From Eubacterium sp. (GTDB lineage Bacteria; Bacillota; Clostridia; Lachnospirales; Lachnospiraceae), in assembly GCA_017541035.1 (NCBI GenBank), contig JAFXZW010000026.1, positions 1 to 56,515 of the forward strand: a stretch of DNA of 56,515 nt, written 5' to 3'. The stretch's first letter is position 1. Every line of letters starts with the position of its first letter. The notes under the pieces are model-generated. The model was not told where the DNA came from. It was given only the letters and a program-made list of their open reading frames with translations, and made no database searches. A program made the position numbers and the translations under genes. Positions 42,795-51,617 of this stretch are shown piece by piece.

Positions 42795-44013
42795 ATTTGT
42801 GCGGAGAGTCTCCCGCATCGGTTATGGATTTACCTTCTTCCTGCTTTTGATGGAACTGGTCATGCTCTGCATGAAATGTCCTGCCGTATCCTGGCTGGCC
42901 ATTGTTATTCTGCTTGGACTTTTTATCAGCCATTATATCCTGAGGGAGTTGACGAACAGGGTATGGGTTATGGTATTATGGATGCTGCTTGTATGTGTGG
43001 GAATCTGGTTTCTGCCGGAGATCATGCTGCAGAAGCTCCTTTTGATCGGGATTAATATAGGTCTTTCCGCATCAGGCATCTTATATCTCTCCAGGGGAGG
43101 CGTTTTTACGGAATTCCTGGATATTCCCTGGCCCATCATTCTTCTGGCAGTGATCTCCACGGGCGCGGGACTGTATTATGAAATTCCTTTGTTGATCCGT
43201 CTATCCGTATGGTTGTCCATTGCAAATATTTTTTTCTTTCTTTTGATCCGTTATTCGGACAACATAGGGATATATCGGGATGCCATGAGGGAAGTGAAAG
43301 GGCTTCCGATCAGAAAAATGCTCCGGATCAATTCCTGGATTGTGACAGGTATTTTTCTTCTGATCGGGATTGCGATTCTTCTGGGGGAGGTTCTGGGAAT
43401 TCCAACGGCGTTATCTTCCTTTTTGGAAGCCGGCGGGGAATTCCTGAAGGGGCTTTTCTACGGATTGGTTCTTCTGGTAAAATGGTTTCTGTCACTGTTC
43501 GGCGGCAGCTCCAGTGAGTCCATCGCACAAACGGAAGTCGATTTAGAGGGTCAGCTGGAAAAAACAGGCAGTTTTTCGGGAATGATCTTCCTGTTTCTGA
43601 AGATCTTTCTGCTGGTCATTATCGTCGTCGTATTTCTTCGGCTTCTGATCTCTTTCCTGAAGCTTCTGCTGGTACGTTTTCAGAGAAACGGGAAAGAAGA
43701 GATTATCGAGAATACCCGTCAGGATGCCAGGGAGTTTCTGCCTGACCGGGGACTGCTGAAGAAGCTGAAGCAACGTATATCCCCTGAAGAAAGGGCACGA
43801 AGGATCTATCGGAAAAGAATCCTTGCGGCTGTCGGAAAGGAAGTCCCGACGATGACGGATACAACAGCTGATATTCGGGAAAGACTGTCCGAAGGCGGAA
43901 AGGCATTTCCCGAACTGACCAGACTGTATGAGGCTGTCCGATATGGAAATGCCGTTGTAGACAGCGCTTACTTAAGACAGATGAAAAAAGCGGATACTGC
44001 CAAGACTTCATAG
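42784..44013 (+). CDS. Multi-pass membrane protein of the MoxR-DUF58 operon
   Basis: A 409-residue protein with about seven to eight hydrophobic segments: six to seven between residues 12 and 235 and a last one at about 265-290. A cytoplasmic C-terminal domain (about 300-409) is rich in Arg/Lys/Glu and ends in helices like those of DUF4129 (the P-E-E-R-A-R-R-I-Y-R-K stretch and the LTRLYEAVRYG stretch match its style). In other genomes this place is often taken by transglutaminase-like TgpA proteins with the same C-terminal domain; here the transglutaminase core is absent. It overlaps DUF58 by 11 nt, so they are coupled. The function is unknown, presumably in the cell envelope. Confidence 0.75.
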   Translation: MPNEFVRRVSRIGYGFTFFLLLMELVMLCMKCPAVSWLAIVILLGLFISHYILRELTNRVWVMVLWMLLVCVGIWFLPEIMLQKLLLIGINIGLSASGILYLSRGGVFTEFLDIPWPIILLAVISTGAGLYYEIPLLIRLSVWLSIANIFFFLLIRYSDNIGIYRDAMREVKGLPIRKMLRINSWIVTGIFLLIGIAILLGEVLGIPTALSSFLEAGGEFLKGLFYGLVLLVKWFLSLFGGSSSESIAQTEVDLEGQLEKTGSFSGMIFLFLKIFLLVIIVVVFLRLLISFLKLLLVRFQRNGKEEIIENTRQDAREFLPDRGLLKKLKQRISPEERARRIYRKRILAAVGKEVPTMTDTTADIRERLSEGGKAFPELTRLYEAVRYGNAVVDSAYLRQMKKADTAKTS

Positions 44014-44075
44014 ATTTTCATTTTAATCAAAGAAATGTGTCATTTGGAAATAATCATTTTTGGGAGGTATGTGAA

Positions 44076-45071
44076 ATGCGTTTATGTCCTGTATGTGGAG
44101 CAGAGATTGCGGATACAGATCAGTATTGTCCTGTATGCGGATATTATTTTTCTGCCGAAAACGTTACGGAGGTTTTAAAGACACCGCCGTTAAAGCTTGG
44201 CGGAGATAAGAATACCGTTCCGAATGCAAATATGCCAAAGCCTCCGTATCCTCCGGTGAATCAGAGGGATCCCGAAACGGATACATTGGCTAATCCGGCA
44301 GCGGGGATGAGAAAACCTCAGCCCCCGACCGGAAGACCTCAGGCCGGAGCACAGGCTGCCGGAGCAAAAACGCCAAATACCGGTGTTAAGGGACATCCGG
44401 TTCCGGGAGTGGTTCCGAACACCGGAGTGAAACCCGCCGGAGGAAAGGGACATCCGGTTCCGGGAGTGGGAGGAAATGTTCCGACCATGAATCCTGCTGT
44501 GAAACCAGCGGATAATAAGGGCGGAGAGGAGAAGCTTCTCAATACGGCAGCCGGAAAGGCTTTGATCGTTGCTGCAGCGATCGCGGTGATTGCCGGAGTG
44601 ATCCTCATCATCCTGCTTCTCGGAATGGATAAAAATGATTCCTCTTCCACGGCGGAGGCAGCTGCCGGGGAGAAAATGACAGCAGCACCGGTTACGGAAA
44701 TTCTTACTACGGAAGCTGCCACAACCGAGGCGGTGACAACCGAAGCAACGACAACCGAGGCGCCTTCAACGGAGGCAGTCACGGAGAGGATAACTGAGGC
44801 GGATACCTCCAAACAGATCAAGGGAACCTGGGTCCAGGAAGGGGAAAACTGGACCTATGTGGATGAAGCAGGAAAAAAAGTAACAGGCTGGCTTGAAAAT
44901 GAAGGCGCCTGGTATTTCCTTGATGAGAAGGGGATCATGAAAACCGGCTGGATGGAGGAACCGGCAGGGGATACATTCTATTTTAATGAAAAAGGAGTGA
45001 TGGTGACAGGCAACGTCACCATCGACGGTAAGGCATACAGCTTTGATGAGGAAGGCCGTCTGAAAAAGTAA
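44076..45071 (+). CDS. Zinc-ribbon membrane protein with external cell-wall repeats
   Basis: A 331-residue protein with an unusual order of parts. The N-terminus is a zinc ribbon with C4, C7, C18 and C21. A Pro/Gly/Asn-rich linker (about 40-155) contains a direct repeat. One membrane helix lies at about 163-186. A Thr/Glu-rich stalk (about 190-245) follows. Then come about four choline-binding/glucan-binding-type repeats with W-Y/F-x-x-x-x-G pattern (KVTGWLENEGAWYFLDEKG and similar, about 250-331). I infer cytoplasmic zinc ribbon, a single-pass membrane helix and a wall-facing repeat domain. ATG 44076 is chosen by TGGGAGG 9 nt upstream. It may belong to the MoxR group (62-nt gap). Ligand and role are unknown. 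Confidence 0.78.
   Translation: MRLCPVCGAEIADTDQYCPVCGYYFSAENVTEVLKTPPLKLGGDKNTVPNANMPKPPYPPVNQRDPETDTLANPAAGMRKPQPPTGRPQAGAQAAGAKTPNTGVKGHPVPGVVPNTGVKPAGGKGHPVPGVGGNVPTMNPAVKPADNKGGEEKLLNTAAGKALIVAAAIAVIAGVILIILLLGMDKNDSSSTAEAAAGEKMTAAPVTEILTTEAATTEAVTTEATTTEAPSTEAVTERITEADTSKQIKGTWVQEGENWTYVDEAGKKVTGWLENEGAWYFLDEKGIMKTGWMEEPAGDTFYFNEKGVMVTGNVTIDGKAYSFDEEGRLKK
44388..44469 (+). repeat. Direct repeat of 25 bp in the linker of the 44076 gene
   Basis: An identical 25-bp block occurs at 44388-44412 and 44445-44469, 57 bp apart (19 codons). It encodes the KGHPVPGV motif twice. It probably reflects slippage expansion of the extended linker. Confidence 0.8.
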
Positions 45072-45072
45072 T

Positions 45073-46068
45073 CTACAGATCGGCCAGATCAAGGAATTTT
45101 TGCAGGGATGGATTCGACTTGCGCTGCGTATTGACAGAGAATCCTACTGTTCTCGGACTAACCGGCGGATCAACTGGTAATTCGACCAGAGATCCGTCGG
45201 TTATTGCATCCATGGCAAATTCCTTTACCACAGAAGAAACTCCCATTCCGATCTTGGCAAAATCGATCAGAAGATCCATGTTATTGACATCCAGAACCTG
45301 ACCGGGCTGGATGTTCTGCTGAAAGAAGTAATGATCCAGATGATTCCGGGTGATATTTCCCTGCTCCAGCAGCATGAGATTACATTTTTCCAGAATTTCG
45401 GTTGAGGGCATCTGCGTGAGAGGTTCCGATGATGCGTCGGAAATCTGCTGCTGAGATAACAGGTTTGTGATATTTCCCGCAAAAAACCAGGGGTTACCGG
45501 TCTCACGTTCGGCTGCCTGTTCGCGGATGTACAGGTGTTCCAGATAGGAAGGATTCACAACGAAGATGTCATGGATCTCCTGAAGCGGATGGTAGGAAAG
45601 CCGTTCAGGCAGGATGGTTTCGCAAATGAGTCCCAGATCGATCCGCCCTTCTTCAAGCTGCTTTACTGTTGTCAGGGTTGAATGACAGACAAGGGAAACC
45701 TTGATGTGCGGGTATTCCCGGATAAAGCGGGATAGATAACCCAGCAGGATATTCCTGCAGAGAGAGGTGGAGGCTCCGATGCGCAGTTCGCCGATTCCGA
45801 GTTCATTTCCCTGACGGATCTCATCCTCGGCTGTGCGGATGCCGTCAAAAGCGGGACGAAGATGCTCATAAAGAACCTTGCCCTGTTCGGTCAGGGTGGT
45901 TCCCCGGGAGGAACGGTCGATCAGGTGAACGGAAAGAGCGCTTTCCAGATTGATGATGGATTTGCTGACGGCAGGCTGTGAGATGAAGAGCAGCTCTGCT
46001 GCCCGGCTGATGCTTCCTGTTTCGGCAACCGCCAGGAATACGCGGTAAAGGTTGAGGTTATCGATCAT
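45073..46068 (-). CDS. LysR-family regulator divergent from leuC
   Basis: A 331-residue LysR-type regulator. The helix-turn-helix lies at about 18-37 (GSISRAAELLFISQPAVSKS); the effector-binding domain follows (about 90-300). The start is ATG 46068 by AAGGAG upstream and by alignment to the family (MIDNLNLYRVF). The gene faces away from leuC, the usual layout for LysR control of the neighbouring genes, and a palindrome with the LysR T-N11-A form lies between them (46162-46178). I infer control of the leu/ilv run; the effector is unknown. Its stop codon lies 1 nt from that of the convergent gene at 44076-45071. Confidence 0.9.
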   Translation of the reverse strand: MIDNLNLYRVFLAVAETGSISRAAELLFISQPAVSKSIINLESALSVHLIDRSSRGTTLTEQGKVLYEHLRPAFDGIRTAEDEIRQGNELGIGELRIGASTSLCRNILLGYLSRFIREYPHIKVSLVCHSTLTTVKQLEEGRIDLGLICETILPERLSYHPLQEIHDIFVVNPSYLEHLYIREQAAERETGNPWFFAGNITNLLSQQQISDASSEPLTQMPSTEILEKCNLMLLEQGNITRNHLDHYFFQQNIQPGQVLDVNNMDLLIDFAKIGMGVSSVVKEFAMDAITDGSLVELPVDPPVSPRTVGFSVNTQRKSNPSLQKFLDLADL

Positions 46069-46161
46069 GATGAACTCCTTTTTGGAATGAATTGTCAATA
46101 TTTGGATGGGATGGACGAAAGTCATTTCCACCGGTTGATGAAAAGCGATCGATCATAATAC

Positions 46162-46178
46162 TATAACTCCAGGTTATA
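46162..46178. promoter_or_regulatory. Candidate LysR operator between the regulator and leuC
   Basis: TATAAC-TCCAG-GTTATA is a perfect 6-bp arm palindrome with a 5-nt centre and contains the T-N11-A pattern. It is about 45 nt upstream of the leuC -10 and 94 nt from the lysR start. The surrounding AT-rich stretch (46178-46215) also has weaker ATTAT/ATAAT pairs. Confidence 0.6.
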
Positions 46179-46219
46179 ATAATTATTCATATTATATATT
46201 TTCATTATATTACAAACTA

Positions 46220-46228
46220 TGCTAATAT
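46220..46228 (+). promoter_or_regulatory. Extended -10 of the leuC promoter
   Basis: TGCTAATAT carries a TG dinucleotide before TAATAT (46223-46228). The -35 region (TTTCAT at 46200-46205) is poor, which fits an activator-dependent promoter. Confidence 0.55.
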
Positions 46229-46259
46229 ACCAGATAAAAAAGAAAGGGAGGATCATAAT

Positions 46260-47531
46260 ATGGGAATGACGATGACACAGAAGATCCTTGCGGCGCATGC
46301 CGGACTTCCGGCTGTAAAAGCCGGCGATCTGATAGAGGCGGATCTGGATCTTGTTCTTGGAAATGACGTGACTACACCGGTTGCGATCAATGAACTGTCC
46401 AAATTTAAGAAAAAAACGGTATTTGACAATACGAAAATTGCGCTGGTGATGGACCATTTTACTCCGAATAAGGATATTAAGAGCGCTGAACATGTAAAAC
46501 AGGTAAGGGATTTCTCAAAAGCAAATCATATCGTGAATTATTTTGATGTGGGCCAAATGGGGATCGAGCATGCCCTTCTCCCGGAGAAAGGCCTTATCGT
46601 GGCAGGTAATACCTGTATTGGCGCGGATTCCCATACCTGCACCTATGGAGCACTGGGTGCTTTTTCCACGGGAGTCGGTTCCACGGATATGGCTGCCGGC
46701 ATGGTGACAGGCAAGGCCTGGTTCAAGGTTCCCTCCGCCATTCAGTTCGTGATCACCGGAAAGAAGCCGCAGTGGATCAGCGGTAAGGATCTGATCCTTC
46801 ATATCATCGGAAAGATTGGTGTGGATGGCGCACGTTATAAGTCCATGGAATTTACCGGCGACGGCATCGCTGAGCTTTCCATGGATGATCGTTTTACCAT
46901 CGCCAATATGGCTATCGAAGCCGGTGCAAAAAACGGGATCTTCCCTGTGGATGAGAAGACCGTTGAATACATGAAGGAACATGCGCCGAATAAGGAATAT
47001 ACAGTCTATGAGGCAGATGCGGATGCAGAGTATGACGAAGTGATCGAGATCGATCTTGCTACGCTTCGCCCCACAGTTTCCTTCCCGCATCTTCCGGAGA
47101 ATACGAAAACCATCGATGAAATCCATGCGGATGGGGATATCGAGATCGATCAGGTGGTGATCGGATCCTGTACCAACGGCCGGATCGAGGATATGCGGAT
47201 CGCTGCGGATATCATGAACGGCAGGAAATGTGCCGACGGTCTCCGTGTGATCATCATCCCGGGAACCCAGGCCATCTATCTGCAAATGATCCGTGAAGGT
47301 CTTGCAGAGATCTTTGTTGAGGCCGGAGCTATTGTATCCACACCTACCTGCGGCCCCTGCCTCGGCGGACATATGGGAATCCTTGCGCACGGAGAGCGTG
47401 CGGTATCTACTACCAACCGGAACTTTGTCGGTCGGATGGGCGCTATTGATTCCGAGATCTATCTTGCCAGTCCGGCGGTGGCTGCGGCATCGGCAATCCT
47501 GGGAAAGATCGCATCTCCGGAGGAGCTGTAA
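46260..47531 (+). CDS. leuC: 3-isopropylmalate dehydratase large subunit
   Basis: LeuC/LeuD isomerise 2-isopropylmalate to 3-isopropylmalate in leucine synthesis. The 423-residue protein is the shorter type shared with archaea and Clostridia (homoaconitase-like LeuC). The 4Fe-4S ligands are C304 in GSCTNGR and C364/C367 in TPTCGPC. AAGGGAGG precedes ATG 46260. Related proteins act on homocitrate or citramalate, but leuB and the ilv genes nearby favour leucine. leuD starts 237 nt downstream, an unusually wide gap for this pair. Confidence 0.93.
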   Translation: MGMTMTQKILAAHAGLPAVKAGDLIEADLDLVLGNDVTTPVAINELSKFKKKTVFDNTKIALVMDHFTPNKDIKSAEHVKQVRDFSKANHIVNYFDVGQMGIEHALLPEKGLIVAGNTCIGADSHTCTYGALGAFSTGVGSTDMAAGMVTGKAWFKVPSAIQFVITGKKPQWISGKDLILHIIGKIGVDGARYKSMEFTGDGIAELSMDDRFTIANMAIEAGAKNGIFPVDEKTVEYMKEHAPNKEYTVYEADADAEYDEVIEIDLATLRPTVSFPHLPENTKTIDEIHADGDIEIDQVVIGSCTNGRIEDMRIAADIMNGRKCADGLRVIIIPGTQAIYLQMIREGLAEIFVEAGAIVSTPTCGPCLGGHMGILAHGERAVSTTNRNFVGRMGAIDSEIYLASPAVAAASAILGKIASPEEL

Positions 47532-47768
47532 GAAACCGAAAAGGCTGCATTTCTTTCTCTATGCGGAGTTTGCCGTGATCGGATTGGTTGTGGTTTTTGC
47601 AATTGTTTCAGCTGTTATGATCGGAAAAAAAAGTTAATCCGGCATGGAGAGTGAAAACTGTATTTCCGGTTGTATCGAAGGAAGGCAGAATGCGGAACCA
47701 TGCTGTCGGGGACATAGTAATGAGCATACAAGCTAACAAACGGAATGGGTATAAATAAGGAGGTGCAC
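47532..47768 (+). other. Gap between leuC and leuD with a possible degenerate membrane peptide
   Basis: An open stretch from 47545 to the TAA at 47635-47637 would encode a hydrophobic segment (FAVIGLVVVFAIVSAVMIG), but there is no ATG in frame and no ribosome site near the possible CTG/GTG/TTG starts. It could be a very small membrane peptide or a remnant. Bases 47638-47755 show no gene; AAGGAGG before leuD is clear. Confidence 0.3.
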
Positions 47769-48257
47769 ATGAAAGCACACGGAACAGTACATAAATACGG
47801 GGACAACGTCGATACCGACGTCATCATCCCGGCAAGATACCTGAACACTGCAGATCCTGCAGAGCTGGCAAAAAATTGCATGGAGGATATCGATAAGGAT
47901 TTCGTAAAGAGGGTAAAAGCGGGAGACATCATGGTGGCCGGCAAGAACTTCGGCTGCGGGTCTTCCCGGGAGCATGCCCCCATCGCCATCAAGGCCTCCG
48001 GTATCGCATGCGTTATCGCGGATACCTTTGCGAGAATCTTCTACCGGAATTCCATCAATATCGGACTGCCCATCATCGAGTGCCCGGCAGCGGCCGCAGA
48101 GATCAATGCCGGCGACGTGGTTTCCATCAACTTCGATAACGGAGAGATCACGGATGAGACTACGGGCAAGACCTATCAGGGACAGGCATTCCCGCCCTTT
48201 ATGCAGAACATCATCACCAGCGGCGGACTGATCAACTCTATCAATGCGAAGGAGTGA
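47769..48257 (+). CDS. leuD: 3-isopropylmalate dehydratase small subunit
   Basis: The 162-residue swivelling-domain partner of LeuC. It has the family block [17 protein letters not shown] near 12-28, the GSSREHAP loop (about 64-71) and the [14 protein letters not shown] end. Length is that of the short LeuD2 type that pairs with the 423-residue LeuC. I start at ATG 47769, preceded by TAAGGAGGTG; the ATG at 47745 precedes that site. The next gene begins 5 nt after the stop. Confidence 0.95.
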   Translation: MKAHGTVHKYGDNVDTDVIIPARYLNTADPAELAKNCMEDIDKDFVKRVKAGDIMVAGKNFGCGSSREHAPIAIKASGIACVIADTFARIFYRNSINIGLPIIECPAAAAEINAGDVVSINFDNGEITDETTGKTYQGQAFPPFMQNIITSGGLINSINAKE

Positions 48258-48262
48258 TCTAA

Positions 48263-48568
48263 GTGTGGGATATCCTTTTTTACATTTTGTTTGATTCAGC
48301 AGTGGAAGGCAGTGTGGATACCAGACTTCCGAAAGGACTTCGGTATACGTTGCTGGCTATTCTGTCCATCTTACTGGTGGCTGGGGTAACAGGGCTTATC
48401 TGGAGTGGTGTGGAAAGGCTGGAGACGTCCACCGGAGCCGGGATCGCAATGATCGTTTCCGGTGTGGGGGCTTTTGTCTTCTGCATTATCTGGTATTTCT
48501 ATACGATGAAGAAAATGAAGAAACTGCAAAAGAAAAAAGCGGAAGGTGCTGAAACGGAAGAGGAATAG
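48263..48568 (+). CDS. Small two-helix membrane protein in the leu cluster
   Basis: A 101-residue protein with two hydrophobic segments (about 29-47 and 60-82), a short periplasmic-type loop, and a Lys-rich C-terminal tail ending in acidic residues. I do not recognise a family. It starts with GTG at 48263; AAGGAG overlapping the leuD stop is the ribosome site, so it is coupled to leuD. leuB follows after 42 nt. The position inside leuD-leuB suggests a role tied to branched-chain metabolism or only a passenger gene. Confidence 0.65.
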   Translation: MWDILFYILFDSAVEGSVDTRLPKGLRYTLLAILSILLVAGVTGLIWSGVERLETSTGAGIAMIVSGVGAFVFCIIWYFYTMKKMKKLQKKKAEGAETEEE

Positions 48569-48610
48569 CATACGTCCGGCATACAGTCTGCTTTAAAAAT
48601 GGAGGAAATT

Positions 48611-49693
48611 ATGGTTTGTAATATCGGTGTGATCAAGGGTGACGGCATCGGCCCGGAAATCGTAACGGAAGCACAGAAGGTGCTTGATGCGGTAGGCAAA
48701 AAGTATGGACATACATTTCACTATGAGGATATTCTGATGGGAGGCTGCTCTATCGATGCCACCGGGGAACCTCTGACGGACGAGGCAGTGGCTGTGGCAA
48801 AAACCAAGGATGCGATCCTGCAGGGTTCTATCGGCGGTAATACCCAGACATCCCCATGGTATAAGCTGCCCCCCAACAAGAGACCGGAGGCGGGCCTTCT
48901 GAAAATCCGGAAGGAGCTGGGGCTTTTCGCCAATCTTCGCCCCGCATACCTTTATCCGGAACTGAAGGAAGCCTGTCCCTTAAAGGAGAGTGTAGCCGAG
49001 AAGGGCTTCGATATGCTGATCATGCGGGAGCTTACCGGCGGTCTTTATTTCGGAGAGCGGTATACCAAAGAGATCAATGGCAGAATGACTGCAGTAGATA
49101 CACTGCTTTATACAGAGGATGAGATCCGCAGGATCGCCATTAAGGGCTTTGACATCGCCATGAAGCGCCGGAAAAAGGTGACACTGGTAGATAAGGCCAA
49201 TGTACTGGATTCCTCCCGTCTCTGGAGAAAGATCACAGAGGAAGTGGCGAAGGATTATCCGGAGGTTTCCTTTGAGACCATGCTGGTGGACAATGCCGCC
49301 ATGCAGCTGGTAAAGGATCCTGCACAGTTCGATGTCATGCTGACGGAGAATATGTTCGGTGACATCCTGTCGGATGAAGCCTCCATGATCACCGGATCTA
49401 TCGGTATGCTGGCTTCCGCTTCCCTGAATGAGACGAAGTTCGGTCTCTACGAGCCCTCGGGAGGATCGGCTCCGGATATTGCAGGTAAGAATATCGCAAA
49501 TCCCATTGCAACCATCCTTTCCGCTGCCATGATGCTCCGTTACAGCTTCGATCTGGATAAGGAAGCAGACGCGATTGAGAATGCGGTAAAGAAGGTACTT
49601 GAAGAAGGCTACCGTACCATTGATATCGCTAAGCCGGGTGAGCCTCAGGTGAAGACGGATGAGATGGGAAGTCTGATTGCCGAGAGAGTATAG
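48611..49693 (+). CDS. leuB: 3-isopropylmalate dehydrogenase
   Basis: LeuB oxidatively decarboxylates 3-isopropylmalate to 2-ketoisocaproate. The 360-residue protein has the N-terminal GDGIGPEI motif, substrate residues in the RPEAGLLKIRKELGLFANLRP block, and the EPSGGSAPDIAGK NAD-binding end. ATG 48611 is preceded by GGAGG; the in-frame ATG at 48599 contains the site. The next gene, ilvD, follows after 155 nt that hold hairpins and a dispersed repeat. Confidence 0.97.
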   Translation: MVCNIGVIKGDGIGPEIVTEAQKVLDAVGKKYGHTFHYEDILMGGCSIDATGEPLTDEAVAVAKTKDAILQGSIGGNTQTSPWYKLPPNKRPEAGLLKIRKELGLFANLRPAYLYPELKEACPLKESVAEKGFDMLIMRELTGGLYFGERYTKEINGRMTAVDTLLYTEDEIRRIAIKGFDIAMKRRKKVTLVDKANVLDSSRLWRKITEEVAKDYPEVSFETMLVDNAAMQLVKDPAQFDVMLTENMFGDILSDEASMITGSIGMLASASLNETKFGLYEPSGGSAPDIAGKNIANPIATILSAAMMLRYSFDLDKEADAIENAVKKVLEEGYRTIDIAKPGEPQVKTDEMGSLIAERV

Positions 49694-49764
49694 ATCTCGC
49701 AACACATTTCATACGTGGTGTGCGTGATGTGATTCATCAGGGCTTTTGGCCCCGGCATCATGAA

Positions 49765-49785
49765 TATGTCATCCTGACGAAGGAT
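49765..49785 (+). repeat. Short copy of a dispersed palindromic element
   Basis: ATGTCATCCTGACGAAGGATA contains CATCCTGA facing CGAAGGAT. A longer copy with 13 further bases in the middle lies at 54771-54807. Upstream, ATTCAT (49732-49737) and ATGAAT (49760-49765) bracket a GGGC/GGCCCC hairpin, so 49730-49785 is highly structured. Confidence 0.6.
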
Positions 49786-49848
49786 ACCATAGAAACAGAA
49801 TGAACTGGAATTGAGAGATAAGTAAGTTGAGATAGAAGGGAGTACATT

Positions 49849-51519
49849 ATGAAAAGCGACAACATGAAATGCGGTCTGCAGCAGGCCCCTGCACGGTCCT
49901 TGCTGAATGCACTGGGATTTACAGCGGAAGAAGTAAAGAAACCGATGGTCGGTATCGTCTGTTCCTACAATGAGATCGTGCCCGGCCATATGAATCTGGA
50001 TAAGATCGCCGAAGCAGTGAAGCTTGGTGTGGCGGAAGCCGGCGGTACGCCGGTCATGTTCCCGGCCATCGCGGTATGCGACGGTATTGCCATGGGACAT
50101 ATTGGCATGAAATACAGTCTTGTCACCCGTGATCTCATTGCGGATTCCACCGAGGCTATGGCCATTGCCCATCAGTTTGATGCGCTGGTCATGATCCCCA
50201 ACTGCGATAAGAACGTTCCCGGACTTCTGATGGCGGCGGCCCGTGTGAATGTTCCTACCGTATTCGTATCCGGCGGCCCCATGCTGGCCGGTCATGTAAA
50301 GGGCAAAAAACGCAGTCTGTCCTCCATGTTCGAGGCAGTGGGCGAGTACACTGCGGGTAAGATCACGGAAGATGATGTTACCGCATTTGAGGAAAATGTC
50401 TGCCCCACCTGCGGATCCTGCTCCGGTATGTATACTGCAAACTCCATGAACTGTCTGACAGAGGTTCTGGGTATGGGACTTCCGGGAAACGGTACGATCC
50501 CGGCAGTGTATTCCGAGCGTCTCCGCCTGGCCAAGAAGGCAGGGTATGCGGTAATGGATATGCTGGCAAAGAATATCCGGCCGAGAGACATCATGACTAA
50601 GGAAGCCATTTTAAATGCACTGACCGTTGATATGGCACTGGGCTGTTCCACCAACTCCATGCTGCATCTTCCGGCCATTGCCCATGAGATCGGCTTTGAT
50701 TTCGACATTTCCTTTGCAAATCCCATCAGTGAGAAAACACCGAATCTCTGTCACCTGGCACCCGCAGGCCCGACCTATATGGAGGATCTGAACGAGGCAG
50801 GCGGAGTCTATGCGGTTGTTAAGGAGCTGTGCGATCTGGGACTCATCAACGAGGACTGCATGACCGTTACCGGAAAGACTATCGGAGAAGCGGTAAAGAA
50901 CTCCGTGAACCGGAATCCGGAGGTTATCCGCCCCACCGACAATCCGTATTCCAAAACAGGTGGTCTGGCAGTACTGAAGGGCAATCTCGCACCGGACGGT
51001 TCCGTGGTAAAACGTTCCGCTGTTGTTCCTGAGATGCTGAAGCACGAAGGACCCGCGAGGGTCTTTGATTCCGAAGAGGATGCGATCGCAGCGATCCTGG
51101 GAGGAAAGATCGTCGCCGGTGATGTGGTCGTTATACGTTATGAAGGCCCCAAGGGCGGACCCGGTATGCGCGAAATGCTGAATCCGACCTCCGCCATAGC
51201 AGGTATGGGACTTGGCTCCACCGTTGCACTGATCACCGACGGACGTTTCTCCGGTGCCAGCCGCGGTGCATCCATCGGACATGTATCTCCGGAGGCCGCC
51301 GTGGGAGGCCCCATAGCACTGGTGGAAGAGGGAGATCTGATCGAGATTGATATCAATAACTATTCTATTACTTTGAAGGTAAGTGATGAGGAACTGGCAA
51401 AGAGAAGGGCTGCCTGGACGCCGCGTGAGCCGAAGGTAACTACTGGTTATCTGGCCCGTTACGCATCCATGGTAACCAGCGGGAACAGAGGAGCGATTCT
51501 GGAAATCCCGAAAGCGTAA
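49849..51519 (+). CDS. ilvD: Dihydroxy-acid dehydratase
   Basis: IlvD dehydrates 2,3-dihydroxy acids to 2-keto acids in valine/isoleucine synthesis with an Fe-S cluster. The 556-residue protein has cysteine C119 in NCDKNVPG and the CPTCGSC motif with C185, C188 and C191. The [12 protein letters not shown] and [11 protein letters not shown] blocks near the C-terminus are canonical. AAGGGAG precedes ATG 49849. A strong promoter for the next gene (ilvB) lies after its stop. Confidence 0.97.
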   Translation: MKSDNMKCGLQQAPARSLLNALGFTAEEVKKPMVGIVCSYNEIVPGHMNLDKIAEAVKLGVAEAGGTPVMFPAIAVCDGIAMGHIGMKYSLVTRDLIADSTEAMAIAHQFDALVMIPNCDKNVPGLLMAAARVNVPTVFVSGGPMLAGHVKGKKRSLSSMFEAVGEYTAGKITEDDVTAFEENVCPTCGSCSGMYTANSMNCLTEVLGMGLPGNGTIPAVYSERLRLAKKAGYAVMDMLAKNIRPRDIMTKEAILNALTVDMALGCSTNSMLHLPAIAHEIGFDFDISFANPISEKTPNLCHLAPAGPTYMEDLNEAGGVYAVVKELCDLGLINEDCMTVTGKTIGEAVKNSVNRNPEVIRPTDNPYSKTGGLAVLKGNLAPDGSVVKRSAVVPEMLKHEGPARVFDSEEDAIAAILGGKIVAGDVVVIRYEGPKGGPGMREMLNPTSAIAGMGLGSTVALITDGRFSGASRGASIGHVSPEAAVGGPIALVEEGDLIEIDINNYSITLKVSDEELAKRRAAWTPREPKVTTGYLARYASMVTSGNRGAILEIPKA

Positions 51520-51537
51520 AAGCAACCGTTTTTTTCC

Positions 51538-51566
51538 TTGCCATAAAAAACGAATAGTGATATATT
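51538..51566 (+). promoter_or_regulatory. ilvB promoter
   Basis: TTGCCA (51538-51543), 17-nt spacer, TATATT (51561-51566), in an AT-rich stretch. No T-box leader is visible in the roughly 45-nt leader. Confidence 0.65.
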
Positions 51567-51586
51567 ATAAACATTTCTAACAAAAC

Positions 51587-51602
51587 AGCCGTTTTTTCGG
51601 CT
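51587..51602 (+). other. Leader hairpin before ilvB
   Basis: AGCCG (51587-51591) and CGGCT (51598-51602) pair across a T6 loop, 4 nt before GGGAGG. It is too short to be a typical terminator and could affect ribosome access. Confidence 0.4.
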
Positions 51603-51617
51603 ATGGGAGGATAGCAT

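Noticed and set aside
47545-47637. Independent small membrane gene after leuC
   Set aside because: Hydrophobic peptide is suggestive, but no start codon with a ribosome site exists; kept only as a note.
51520-51617. T-box leader before ilvB
   Set aside because: The leader is too short and lacks the T-box consensus; only a 5-bp hairpin is present.
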